From: G963665595 sp963665595
GTDB taxonomy: Bacteria; Actinomycetota; Coriobacteriia; Coriobacteriales; CADBOM01
Reading direction: 5' to 3'
DNA length: 39,596 bases
Assembly (NCBI GenBank): GCA_963665595.2
Contig: CAXXJK010000007.1
Span: 1-39,596, forward strand
Part shown: positions 31,088 to 38,832 of the stretch, piece by piece
Numbering within the stretch: position 1 is the first letter of the stretch
How the letters are laid out: each line of letters begins with the position of its first letter
Program-made: the position numbers and the translations under genes
The notes under the pieces: generated by a model
What the model saw: the letters and a program-made list of their open reading frames with translations, nothing else
Told to the model about the DNA's origin: nothing
Database searches by the model: none

Positions 31088-31678
31088 TTATTTCTTGTTT
31101 AAGGCAGAGAGTGCTTCTTTGATAGTCTTTGCCGTGCCGCTTGCTGCAGGTGATCCTGCGGGTGCAGCTCCAGTTTTTACGGTCGGCACCGTAGGGGGTG
31201 TCGCTTCTGTGAACAGGTAGGGTAAGTCGGTTTTACCCTTAGCAATGTCGATACCAGCGGTAATGTCTCCGTCTTTTGAAACCTCGACCTTCGAGAGGTC
31301 AAGTTTCGACCCAGCAATAAAGGCTTCTGCATTTAAACATCCGTTAGTAAGCAGATACGCCTTTACAGCAATTGCCTTGACTTGCTCAGCTGCTGCCTCG
31401 TTTGCCTCGGTAACTGCTTTCTGTACGTCTTCGACAGTCTTTGCGGCATCAAGCTTTGCTTGTAGGTCTGTTTCTCGCTGCTTAGTTGCTGCGAGGTCAG
31501 CCTTTAGCCGCTGTAACTGAGCATCTTCGCTGGGAGCACCTTTAGCGCCACTTCTGTCGTCGGTTGGCTCTGTTGCTGGAGTACCTCCGACTGGAGGGGT
31601 CTTATCGGCTGGTGCCGTTGGTGCTGGGGTCGATGGCGTAGGGGCGGGTGCTGCTGGGTCTCCTGCGGGTGCTGGCAT
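31088..31678 (-). CDS. capsid scaffold protein
   Basis: The product of 196 residues is taken from ATG 31678 with AAAGGAAC upstream; GTG 31756 gives 26 extra residues but has no ribosome site. An Ala/Pro/Thr-rich N-terminus is followed by a coiled coil (about 65-120: LQRLKADLAATKQRETDLQ) and a C-terminal TIKEALSALNKK helix. This is the standard look of a phage scaffold (GP20-like) just before the capsid gene. The 5' gap contains late repeat copy b, so it is probably the first gene of its transcript. Confidence 0.72.
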   Translation of the reverse strand: MPAPAGDPAAPAPTPSTPAPTAPADKTPPVGGTPATEPTDDRSGAKGAPSEDAQLQRLKADLAATKQRETDLQAKLDAAKTVEDVQKAVTEANEAAAEQVKAIAVKAYLLTNGCLNAEAFIAGSKLDLSKVEVSKDGDITAGIDIAKGKTDLPYLFTEATPPTVPTVKTGAAPAGSPAASGTAKTIKEALSALNKK

Positions 31679-31804
31679 TCCTGTTCCTTTCAATCGTTGG
31701 CCGTCGTGTTTGGTTCGCGCTTCTCTGCGCGCTTGACGGTGCCGCTCTTCGCTCACGGCTGGCGAGTGTGCGTCTCTGCGCTCGACGCTGGCGATGTGGT
31801 TAGA

Positions 31805-31822
31805 ATGCAGGAGGTGTTACTT
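31805..31822 (-). repeat. late repeat element, copy b
   Basis: The sequence atgcaggaggtgttactt matches the copies at 19365-19382 and 38547-38564. In the leftward direction it precedes the scaffold-capsid-tail operon; in the rightward direction it precedes the nuclease-like cargo gene by about 90 bases. Confidence 0.72.
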
Positions 31823-31907
31823 GGTAGTAGCGTTATGGAGCTTTGTAATAAGAGGTATCATTTGATTGCTGTTATAAGAGCGATTGGAGTATGACTGGGG
31901 GTCATTG

Positions 31908-32855
31908 ATGAAAGCTGGAAAATATGCAGAAATGGTGACTGATTATGCTGAACACGCTTACCGCGACAATATAGAAAAAGTCGAACGAAATAAAAAATTC
32001 TTATCCAAAGAAGATGTTGAGCGTGAAGTTGATGTTCTTACAACACTAAGCAATGGAGAGGAGATTGCCTTTGAAGTAAGAGATCGCCATTCTGGGGCAC
32101 AGGGAATCGATTGGATTGACCAAGTCATTGGAAAGTATGACGGAACTCATTTTTCTCGAGTATGGATATGCACTTTTGCTGGTTGCAAACTATCAGCTGG
32201 AGCAATAAAGAAGCTCCAATACCACGGACTTGGATGGCGAGAGTTCACATTAATAAAGGATCCGCTAACAGATAACTCAGCTCCTGTTTTATACGTCAAC
32301 GGTATTAAGCCAATCATAGAAGGAATTGAAATCACTTCCAATGGTGAGACTATGTCTGAAATGATGCTTACGTGCATGGATAGTGAAGGAAAAGAAGTAG
32401 ATCTGTCTTTTCGAGATTTAATAGTAGATTCGTTTTATGAAAAGGCTAAAAATGATATTTATTTTTTTCAGAATGCCGATGCTTATAAATTTGAAATTGA
32501 TACTAATGTTTCAAATAACTTGGGCTCTGAGAATCTTCATATTGAGGGATTACTCCCAATCAAACATTGCGTTTTTGTAGACTATTTTAATGAATCCTAT
32601 GCAGTCAAAAACGACGGTGTTGAATCAATACTAATTTTAACGCAAAGAAAATCTCTTATCCTTACCAACGGAAAGCTAATTATCAACTGGAATTATATTC
32701 GAGAAATTGCAGAAGAAGGAACGATTCTAGATTTATCTTTTATGTTGAATATAGATGCTATTCCTGAAAAGTACCGTGATTTTTCGATTATTGGTCAGAT
32801 TCAACCCAATGGAGATATAAAGTTTGGGATAACTAAGGTTATTGGGTATAGATAA
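31908..32855 (+). CDS. PD-(D/E)XK-like nuclease, AT-rich cargo gene
   Basis: This rightward gene sits inside the leftward head operon. ATG 31908 gives 315 residues; TTG 31884 is an in-frame alternative. Residues 37-78 have the restriction-endonuclease-like core: Asp42 in EREVDVLTT, then FEVRDR (Glu56-x-Arg58, a variant of ExK) and IDWIDQVIGKY, close to the ECRDR...WIEQL pattern of Mrr-like enzymes. Residues 100-315 are of unknown fold. The gene is visibly richer in A and T than its neighbours, so it was acquired recently. With a two-way terminator after it, it behaves as a moron. A defence role against other phages is inferred. Confidence 0.62.
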   Translation: MKAGKYAEMVTDYAEHAYRDNIEKVERNKKFLSKEDVEREVDVLTTLSNGEEIAFEVRDRHSGAQGIDWIDQVIGKYDGTHFSRVWICTFAGCKLSAGAIKKLQYHGLGWREFTLIKDPLTDNSAPVLYVNGIKPIIEGIEITSNGETMSEMMLTCMDSEGKEVDLSFRDLIVDSFYEKAKNDIYFFQNADAYKFEIDTNVSNNLGSENLHIEGLLPIKHCVFVDYFNESYAVKNDGVESILILTQRKSLILTNGKLIINWNYIREIAEEGTILDLSFMLNIDAIPEKYRDFSIIGQIQPNGDIKFGITKVIGYR

Positions 32856-32856
32856 A

Positions 32857-32888
32857 CAATAAATCCACCGAAGCGGGTTTATTGTTTT
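32857..32888. terminator. two-way terminator between convergent nuclease and HD hydrolase genes
   Basis: Arms caataaa (32857-32863) and tttattg (32878-32884), with an inner ccg/cgg pair, form an interrupted stem; TTTT follows on the plus strand and AT-rich sequence on the minus strand. It ends the rightward nuclease gene and overlaps the stop of the leftward HD gene, so it could split the late operon at this point. Confidence 0.6.
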
Positions 32889-33298
32889 AGGGTTTCGAGC
32901 GCCGATTCGTAACGTCTTCGTCTAGCAAGGTCGACTTCCGTCACGTGGGACAGTCTGCTTAGATCCATATTGTGGGTGATATCGACAATCTTCACTTTTT
33001 GAGCGATGGGGTTTTTCGCAACCGCCTGAATGTACTCTTCGTAGGACTGGTTTGGCGAGTGAGTCATTGCTTCCACAGCTTCGATCACACTGCTTGGAAA
33101 ACCAGCCTCGTGAAGGTCTTGAGGTGTGATATCGGTGTCCTCAACAGAATCATGGAGCCATGCGACGGCTCTCTCTTCCTCAGTGAGCATGCCTGAAGCT
33201 ACATGCGCTAGGTGCTCGGTGTAAGGGCGACCACTCTTATCGACCTGCCCAGCATGATGTTCAGTCGCAAGCTTAGAGGCTTTTTCTACCAAGGTCAC
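32879..33298 (-). CDS. Mesh1/SpoT-like HD-domain alarmone hydrolase, candidate antitoxin
   Basis: This 139-residue protein is a single HD domain of the SpoT/Mesh1 type: HHAGQVDKSGRPYTEHLAHVA (14-34), the metal pair His49-Asp50 in WLHD, Glu53-Asp54 in SVEDTD, MTHSP near 79 and KIVDITHN (Asp106, Asn110). All residues expected for a small alarmone hydrolase are present. Such enzymes remove the pyrophosphate from (p)ppGpp or (p)ppApp and serve as antitoxins to toxic small alarmone synthetases. It overlaps the 69-residue gene by four bases, which in turn overlaps the minor capsid gene carrying a RelA-like domain. It is probably its immunity factor. Confidence 0.78.
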   Translation of the reverse strand: MTLVEKASKLATEHHAGQVDKSGRPYTEHLAHVASGMLTEEERAVAWLHDSVEDTDITPQDLHEAGFPSSVIEAVEAMTHSPNQSYEEYIQAVAKNPIAQKVKIVDITHNMDLSRLSHVTEVDLARRRRYESALETLKQ

Positions 33299-33504
33299 TG
33301 TCTTCCACCTCTTATCCTAGCCATTATCTCCTCAGCTTTTTTTTCGCTGATCTCATCTACGAAGATTTCACCAATGAACAGACCGGCCAGAAGGCCATCA
33401 CAGACCCAATCAAGGGTTTCGTAACTGAATCGCTCAAATGCGTTATCGTTATTCTCCCTAACGAGGAGTCGTTCATCGTCTGTTGCAAAGTATCTTATGC
33501 TCAT
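33295..33504 (-). CDS. small acidic protein between RelA-like minor capsid and HD hydrolase
   Basis: This 69-residue protein is of no recognised family. It is acidic with a hydrophobic centre (DWVCDGLLAGLFIGEIFVDE) and a basic tail (MARIRGGRQ). It overlaps both neighbours by four bases (ATGA), so it is produced with them. Position directly after a capsid-toxin fusion is where immunity genes of phage-borne MuF-type toxins are found. It could be a second immunity protein, a chaperone of the toxin domain, or an unrelated head accessory. Confidence 0.5.
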   Translation of the reverse strand: MSIRYFATDDERLLVRENNDNAFERFSYETLDWVCDGLLAGLFIGEIFVDEISEKKAEEIMARIRGGRQ

Positions 33505-35264
33505 TTTACTCCTCCAATTCCGTAGGGTGTTTGTATCGTGTCAGCGTTCGCGATCATCAGCTGCTTGAGTTCTTTCCTTCTTGTTTCAGAGGTCCCGCTA
33601 AGCCTGTATTCTTCATAAAGTTTATGGTTCAGTTCTTTAACCTTCAAGCTATCTAATGTGTGAAACTGGGTTTCAAATAGATAGCCGTCAGTTCCTTCTA
33701 CGACTACATTTACGCCTCGATAGGCGATTCCTGTTTCCGCTAAAGTGTTTTTAATTCTGGTGATTTTGTAGCCGTTCTCCTGGAGTGTGCTCCTGATTTC
33801 GGAGAAGGTGGAGCTGAATCGCTCCGTATCTACAACGAAAGTATAGCGCAACGCATCAGTAATGTCATCTGCTGCATTTTTCCAAGATTCTCCTTTTAAT
33901 GCGGCATCTGCTTTCATCTTCCGAAGAATGGAGTCAACGTTTTTTTGTTTGAATTCTAGTCCAGCAAGACTTGAAGAAGTGTCCTGCGTAATCTTCTGAA
34001 AAAGAGCTGTTGTTTTTGGTTCGGCTGTCTTCGCCTTCGCGAATGCTGACATAGCAGCGTTCTTTGCTCTGCTCGTTTCGCTGGAAAAAGAAGAAGCGAC
34101 AGTTTTCTTCTTGCTAACGGGAACTCGCAGCGCCCTCGGTTGCGCCCCTATACCATATGCCTTCTCACGTTTGGGCTGCCTTACGAGTTTGTTCTGCTCT
34201 ACGTGCGCCTTTAAGGTGCGCTGTTGCTTGTCGAGAACAAGCTTCTTTTGCACATAGGATGGTGATTCAAGTCCTAGCCCAGCGCGCTCCATTCCTGCTA
34301 TCTCACGTTTGGTACCGCGGATCCTTCGCTCGAGTTCACGCTGGCGTTGAGTAGCCTCATAGAATTCATCCGAAGTCATGCCGTACTTCTTTTGCGCTTG
34401 ATTAAACTCGCGATCAGGGAGAGTAGAGATGCCAGGGAAATACGGCCCCAATTGATGCCTACAATTTACTCCCTTTAATCCCTCCACCGTGCCGTATCCT
34501 GTGAAATCGCGCAGTCCTGGATACTTCTTGCCATTAACGCGCTTTTGTCCAGAGACACAGCAGGGAATACCCTGCCAAGCGGCGTGAGTTGGTCGGGCTC
34601 CAAAGTGGGCAGAGGTAACCACGAGTTCATGGCCAACGTCTTTTAGCCTAGATAACGTCATGTCGCCGCCGATTTGTGAGAGTTGACTGACGAGGTGGCG
34701 CCTTGTGGCAACATCGACCTGGTTGCTGATACCAGAGACGTAATCAATGACAGTAATTCCCGCATCGGCTAGTTGCACCACGCTTTTTGCGATGAGGGAG
34801 TCTCTGCTAGCAAGTCCCTGAGTGATTGAGGTAATAGCCTCTCCTGCGACTTCGTACCATAGTTTCTCAGCTTGGTAAGCGAGTGCGATATTCTGCCGTG
34901 CGATTATCTCACTCAGACCTCGTGCCGCCTGATATGACAACTCGGCATACTTCGTAGTAGTGGGGATTGCCCCGTAAGCAGCCTCTAACATAGCCACATC
35001 TCCTGCGTCTGCTTGGCTGAGGATGTCTTGTACGAGACTCATAACATCATCGTTTATCTCAGAGCGATGCTGCATTAGGAGCGTCTGGATCTCAGATCTG
35101 TTGGCTCTCGCAAGCGCCTCGAGCGTTGTTCTCGTTGTTCCATTGAACACTCCATGCACCAGGGAATCGATGAGGTAGTCGGTTAAATCTGTGACGTAGC
35201 GTTCCTGAGCGCCGTGAACTATTGTCTCGACTGTCTCGGTAATCTGTTCAGCGGTAATGGCCAT
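33501..35264 (-). CDS. minor capsid protein (Phage_min_cap2-like) with C-terminal RelA/SpoT-like domain
   Basis: This 587-residue protein has residues 1-290 as a Phage_min_cap2 head protein: helical start, then TSAHFGARPTHAAWQG (217-231), FTGYGTVEGLKGVNCRH (254-270) and YFPGIS. Residues 300-420 are a charged linker. Residues 430-587 form a separate domain: DDITDALRYTF (466-476), NGYKITRIKNT (497-507), YRGVN (515-519), FETQFHT (530-536) and KELNHKLYEEY (543-553). This parallels the RelA/SpoT synthetase motifs D-x-x-G-x-R, Y-R-S-x-H, E-x-Q-x-R-T and E-x-x-H-K. Minor head proteins are carried in the virion, so the domain could enter the cell with DNA. Confidence 0.72.
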   Translation of the reverse strand: MAITAEQITETVETIVHGAQERYVTDLTDYLIDSLVHGVFNGTTRTTLEALARANRSEIQTLLMQHRSEINDDVMSLVQDILSQADAGDVAMLEAAYGAIPTTTKYAELSYQAARGLSEIIARQNIALAYQAEKLWYEVAGEAITSITQGLASRDSLIAKSVVQLADAGITVIDYVSGISNQVDVATRRHLVSQLSQIGGDMTLSRLKDVGHELVVTSAHFGARPTHAAWQGIPCCVSGQKRVNGKKYPGLRDFTGYGTVEGLKGVNCRHQLGPYFPGISTLPDREFNQAQKKYGMTSDEFYEATQRQRELERRIRGTKREIAGMERAGLGLESPSYVQKKLVLDKQQRTLKAHVEQNKLVRQPKREKAYGIGAQPRALRVPVSKKKTVASSFSSETSRAKNAAMSAFAKAKTAEPKTTALFQKITQDTSSSLAGLEFKQKNVDSILRKMKADAALKGESWKNAADDITDALRYTFVVDTERFSSTFSEIRSTLQENGYKITRIKNTLAETGIAYRGVNVVVEGTDGYLFETQFHTLDSLKVKELNHKLYEEYRLSGTSETRRKELKQLMIANADTIQTPYGIGGVK

Positions 35265-36730
35265 TAGGCTTCAATCGGAATTTCGGTGTCCTCGCGGGTC
35301 CATTCTTTCGCGGTTTCTACGTCCACTCCGTAATGAGTGGTCACGTACTTCCACTTTGGCACCAGACCAGCTGCGACGTCGGCGCGCATACGCTCACGCT
35401 CGGTATCCTCGTCTTGGATGATCGTATCCCCGAAGAGGATGGTTACCTTGCCTGTGAGATCGGGGATGTTAGTCCCACAGAAGAGGTTTGACAGGGAGGC
35501 AGCGGCCTCACAGAGTTCTTCTAGCGACGCACCTATCAGCTGCTCATGCTTCTTCGCGTTACGCATAAGCTCGGCATTGTCGCTGGCTACTTCTTTCGCG
35601 GTCTTTAGGCCACCTTCGCTATCAAGGCTGTAGTACTTAAACCCGAAGCCTACGCGCTTGCCCAGTAGAGAGAGGGCGGTATCAATCGCCGTGCGATTCT
35701 GGTCAACTCGGAGATCGGGATTGTACTCATCAATTCCGGTCTTGTTACCATCGCCCACGGCTCCTTCTGGTTTGGCCATAAAGAGCTGCTGGTCTTTCTC
35801 GCGAGGGACGGTATACGAGCCGTCTTCATCATTCCGCTGAAGCATTTCCTCTGGGATGAACATCATCTTTTGCCCGAGGAATACGTCTTTCCATGTGTTA
35901 TCGAAGGAACCATCAGCAAGCTTCACGGTCCCGATCGCGCCGTCAAATATTGATACGCCAAAGGGGCCATGATTGAGATAAGTGTTGTCAATTGCGGGGC
36001 GAATAAGCACGAAAGGTGGTTTATCTAGGCCAGTCGTGACCACCGTAGAGTATCCATCAAGCTCGACGCGTTGACCGTTTCCTTTGAAGAAGGCCGTGTT
36101 TATCTCGTATCCCTCCGCCCGTTTGAGATAGACAAGCCATTGCGTATAAGGCTTGCCGTCAATCATGACCTCAGAAGGGAAAGCGCATTCACTACAATGT
36201 CCGTTTGCGTCCCATGTGAGAGGCACGATAGACCTAGCATCAAAGCGCAGCATGTCTACGCTAGTGTCCTCGGAGGGTTGCCCATCAATCCGTACATCAT
36301 TAAGACGCAGCGCGAAGGCATACGTGCCAAGCCCAAAGCACCGTTCATAGCTGGTAGCATCTGTGAGAAGTCTCACGTCATCTACCCAGCCCTGCAGCCA
36401 ATCGTAAGCCTCTTGCATTTCGTTTTCTGGGTCCACTCCTTCTTCGAGATCAGTTACACCTTCGAACCCTATTCCAGTGCGGTAGTTGAAGAAGATACCT
36501 GCCCAATCTTCACACACCATCTTTGCCGGTGAGAAGCTAATGCGCTCTACTTTGAACGTTCCTTTGCCGTCCGCGCTGGTCTCTTCGTAAGCGTAGAATT
36601 CTCCTTGGGATCGATACCAGGACCACCATCTATTTACCTCTGCTTGCATAGGAGCTTCTGCTTTCGGGTATCCAAGCTCGCGCACCCAGCCTATGCCTGG
36701 GTAGTTCCTATTGCTGTTGTCTACTGCCAT
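35264..36730 (-). CDS. portal protein (SPP1 gp6-like)
   Basis: This 488-residue protein shows portal features: RWWSWYRSQGEFYAYE near 34, an ISFSPAKMVCEDWAGIFFNY block near 64, LGTYAFALRL near 133, FGVSIFDGAIGTVKLAD near 255 and the C-terminal helices with TAKEVASDNAELMRNAKKHE. This order is that of the SPP1-like portal family that forms the dodecameric vertex. It shares its stop with the start of the minor capsid gene and lies two bases after the terminase remnant. Confidence 0.88.
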   Translation of the reverse strand: MAVDNSNRNYPGIGWVRELGYPKAEAPMQAEVNRWWSWYRSQGEFYAYEETSADGKGTFKVERISFSPAKMVCEDWAGIFFNYRTGIGFEGVTDLEEGVDPENEMQEAYDWLQGWVDDVRLLTDATSYERCFGLGTYAFALRLNDVRIDGQPSEDTSVDMLRFDARSIVPLTWDANGHCSECAFPSEVMIDGKPYTQWLVYLKRAEGYEINTAFFKGNGQRVELDGYSTVVTTGLDKPPFVLIRPAIDNTYLNHGPFGVSIFDGAIGTVKLADGSFDNTWKDVFLGQKMMFIPEEMLQRNDEDGSYTVPREKDQQLFMAKPEGAVGDGNKTGIDEYNPDLRVDQNRTAIDTALSLLGKRVGFGFKYYSLDSEGGLKTAKEVASDNAELMRNAKKHEQLIGASLEELCEAAASLSNLFCGTNIPDLTGKVTILFGDTIIQDEDTERERMRADVAAGLVPKWKYVTTHYGVDVETAKEWTREDTEIPIEA

Positions 36731-36732
36731 GA

Positions 36733-37254
36733 TTAGACCTCTTTCTTCTTCGCGATAAGTGGCGACAGGGCATAGCGCCCCGCGTCGATGGTGTGGTTAT
36801 CTTTGTCTGGGTAGGCGTCCTCTATAGGTAGCCCATCGGGATCCGCCTCATAGTCGTAGGCACTGAATTCGTGCCAAGTGAGTGGGCAGTCTTTGTCGAT
36901 GACAATCTTGAAACGGGTCTGCATCCACTTGATTCCCTGCTCGACGCTACCCGGCCATTTGAGGGCTGCCGCACAGTCAAGGCCGCATGCGCGATAGGAG
37001 GCAACTGCTTTTTGATCGGCGTTGTCTGCATAGATTTTGTTCCGAGGAGCACGAGGGTAGAATTCCTCTTCGCCTTTATCATTGAAGGTCGTAAGGCGCT
37101 TGCGTACCCTGCCTGCTGTCTTCTCATCTGACAGTCGCAAGCCCCTTGTCTTCATTGAAGAAGTAAATCGTTTTAGTCTTGCTGTCATAGGCAACTTGTA
37201 GGAACACCCAGGGGTCACGTACAAAACCCCAGTCAAACGCCACAGCGTATCCAT
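36733..37254 (-). pseudogene. terL: terminase large subunit, C-terminal nuclease fragment
   Basis: This is the last frame of the broken terminase, in use from about 37142 down to 36733. It carries APRNKIYADNADQKAVASYR and DNHTIDAGRYAL, the metal-binding Asp motifs of the TerL nuclease, and ends in a basic tail. The residues coded before 37142 in this frame are not terminase-like. The first nuclease motif (VDWGFVRDPW) lies in another frame between 37236 and 37145. It joins the frame of the upstream fragment after removing single bases at three places (see 37690-38499). The stop is two bases before the portal start. Confidence 0.75.
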
Positions 37255-37775
37255 TTGAAGCCCTCGCGCTCTTCCTTTGTGATCTCGCGACGCTCAAGAT
37301 TCGTGAATACCTTGCCCTTGCGCCCAGTGCATATGCCCATGTACTCATTTGCATGAGCCTCTGGATCAATCTCCTCAAGCGCGTCTGCGTCTGCATGAAA
37401 CTCTTCGCCAAGGAAATCTCGGGGAATGTCGCGATAGGTGAAGCGTGCGACTAGTGCATCACCACGTTCTTCCTGTTGGAGTGTGTATTGATGAGCCCAG
37501 TGAGCATCGTTGGCTGGAGTGTTGAACATTCGGAAGGTCCAGAAGTGGGGAGCACCACCACGTTTTACGGTTTGTTGAACTTTACGCATGTTTTGCAAGC
37601 CGCGTATTTGGTCAAACTCTTCCCAGACAGCGAAACCAAAGTACATATCAGGGTTGCTAAGCGTTAAGGATTTTGCCTTCTCGGGGTCATCAAGGCCACG
37701 AAATAAAATCACCCTGCCCAGTGTCTTTGCGTTTGATGAGCATGGGCGAGACGGTCCACTCAAACAGGTCTTCAA
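37233..37775 (-). pseudogene. terL: terminase large subunit, central ATPase fragment
   Basis: The terminase-like part of this frame runs from about 37712 (VILFRGLDDPEKAKSL) to 37238. It contains YFGFAVWEEFDQIRG, the Walker B/acidic motif region, WTFRMFNTPAND and the ATPase-nuclease linker ending FKWIRCGV. It has no start codon of its own in a plausible place and no ribosome site. A one-base insertion in the T run at 37235-37237 separates it from the nuclease motif VDWGF that follows in the +1 frame. Confidence 0.75.
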
Positions 37776-38499
37776 CGCCTAGTCGATAGATAGATGCGAC
37801 CATTGTTGCAAAAATAGAATCTCGAAGAGTGTTGGCAACTTGGCGGAAGGCAACCCCACAAAGACGCGGATCCTTAAGTATGAGCATGATAGGAGCTATT
37901 CCGCCGAGCACAGTCGATTTAGCAGAGCCACGACCGCTCTCGCCAATATATTCTGAGTGCCGACCTGACATGATGTCTCGCCACAAGTCGGCATAGCAAC
38001 CCGGAATTTGAGATGCAGTATCGATGATGGGGAAATCGCTGCCAGACCCTCCTAAGTCGATTTGTTTATCAATCCCACAGTACTTATTAAGACGGTCTAC
38101 GCTGTCGAAGAAGGCTTTAGGACCAGGAGACTTTTCGACAAAACCGAAAAGGTCAACCTCCTCATATGCTTTATCGTTGATGCGCTTCGTTCTCTCGATA
38201 GCTACTTCTAAGGACCACTGAGCTTCGTCTGCAGCTGCCTTCTGTAAGCTTGCTAACCTACCCTTAACCTCCCCATTGGATTCGAGCTCCGAAGCCCTCT
38301 TATCCACGGTTGTAGGCAGCCAAGATGTACGAGACGGATAAGCAAAGAGCATTGCCTGTCGCTGACTTTTACCTCTGGCTCGTTCTTGGCAATAGATTTC
38401 CCATTTTGGGTTATGTAAAGGACTGTTCTCTTTTTCCATGCCCGACATAGTGCCGCTAGTGTTACAGAGCGACGCCGCCGCGTCGGAGGGTTGAAGCAC
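37690..38499 (-). pseudogene. terminase small subunit fused to N-terminal part of large subunit
   Basis: One open frame, of which the part from about ATG 38439 is convincing (GTG 38499 and ATG 38448 are alternatives; none has a good ribosome site). The first 130 residues resemble a terminase small subunit (NPKWEIYCQERARGKSQRQA ... LESNGEVKGRLASL ... FFDSVDRLNKYCGIDK). Without a stop it continues into TerL: YADLWRDIMSGRHSEYIGES and Walker A ESGRGSAKST. The frame ends at 37690 after a one-base insertion at 37712-37714. A fused small-large terminase is unusual. Removing one base at 37712-37714, 37235-37237 and 37142-37145 restores a complete protein. Confidence 0.78.
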
Positions 38500-38541
38500 G
38501 GGGCGTCTACAAGGAGGTGAGGCTGCCCTAAGGCAACATCG

Positions 38542-38832
38542 CTATGATGCGATAGGTGTTACTACGCTCATGCCAAGCTGCTTAGCTATCGTAGCTTCGA
38601 GTCTTGCTCCCTTGGACTTCTGCCAACCTTCTAGCAGCATAATCGCATCACACCAAGCAAGCTGACCAATACAGATCCTCATAGCATCGCTCCAAGGAGT
38701 GTCGGGTCCTACGTAATCATGCGGGACAATCGGCTCGTGCCCCATCTCCACTAGCTTCCAAGCCGCCCACGTGAATGCTCCCTTGTTGTCATCCTCGATT
38801 CCAGTTACTGGCCCAGCAATATAAACCCTCAT
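38542..38832 (-). CDS. DUF4406-like nucleoside 2-deoxyribosyltransferase-fold protein
   Basis: The product of 96 residues starts at ATG 38832, overlapping the RusA stop; the longer frame up to 38946 is an extension inside rusA. It has RVYIAGPVTGIEDDNKGAF, MGHEPIVPHDYVG, WCDAIMLLEGWQKSKGARLE and a final GMSVV. This matches DUF4406 proteins, related to nucleoside deoxyribosyltransferases, common in phages. The segment AMRICIGQLAWCDAI includes the catalytic-type Asp. It may modify nucleotides or counter host nucleotide sensing. The last codons include a copy of the late repeat. Confidence 0.78.
   Translation of the reverse strand: MRVYIAGPVTGIEDDNKGAFTWAAWKLVEMGHEPIVPHDYVGPDTPWSDAMRICIGQLAWCDAIMLLEGWQKSKGARLEATIAKQLGMSVVTPIAS
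38547..38564 (-). repeat. late repeat element, copy a
   Basis: The sequence atgcgataggtgttacta matches the copies at 19365-19382 and 31805-31822. It lies in the last codons of the DUF4406 gene and 50 to 110 bases 5' of the terminase start, depending on which start is used. Confidence 0.7.

Noticed and set aside
38471..38484. GC palindrome gacgc/gcgtc near the terminase as cos or pac site
   Set aside because: Arms of only five bases; nothing else supports a packaging site here.
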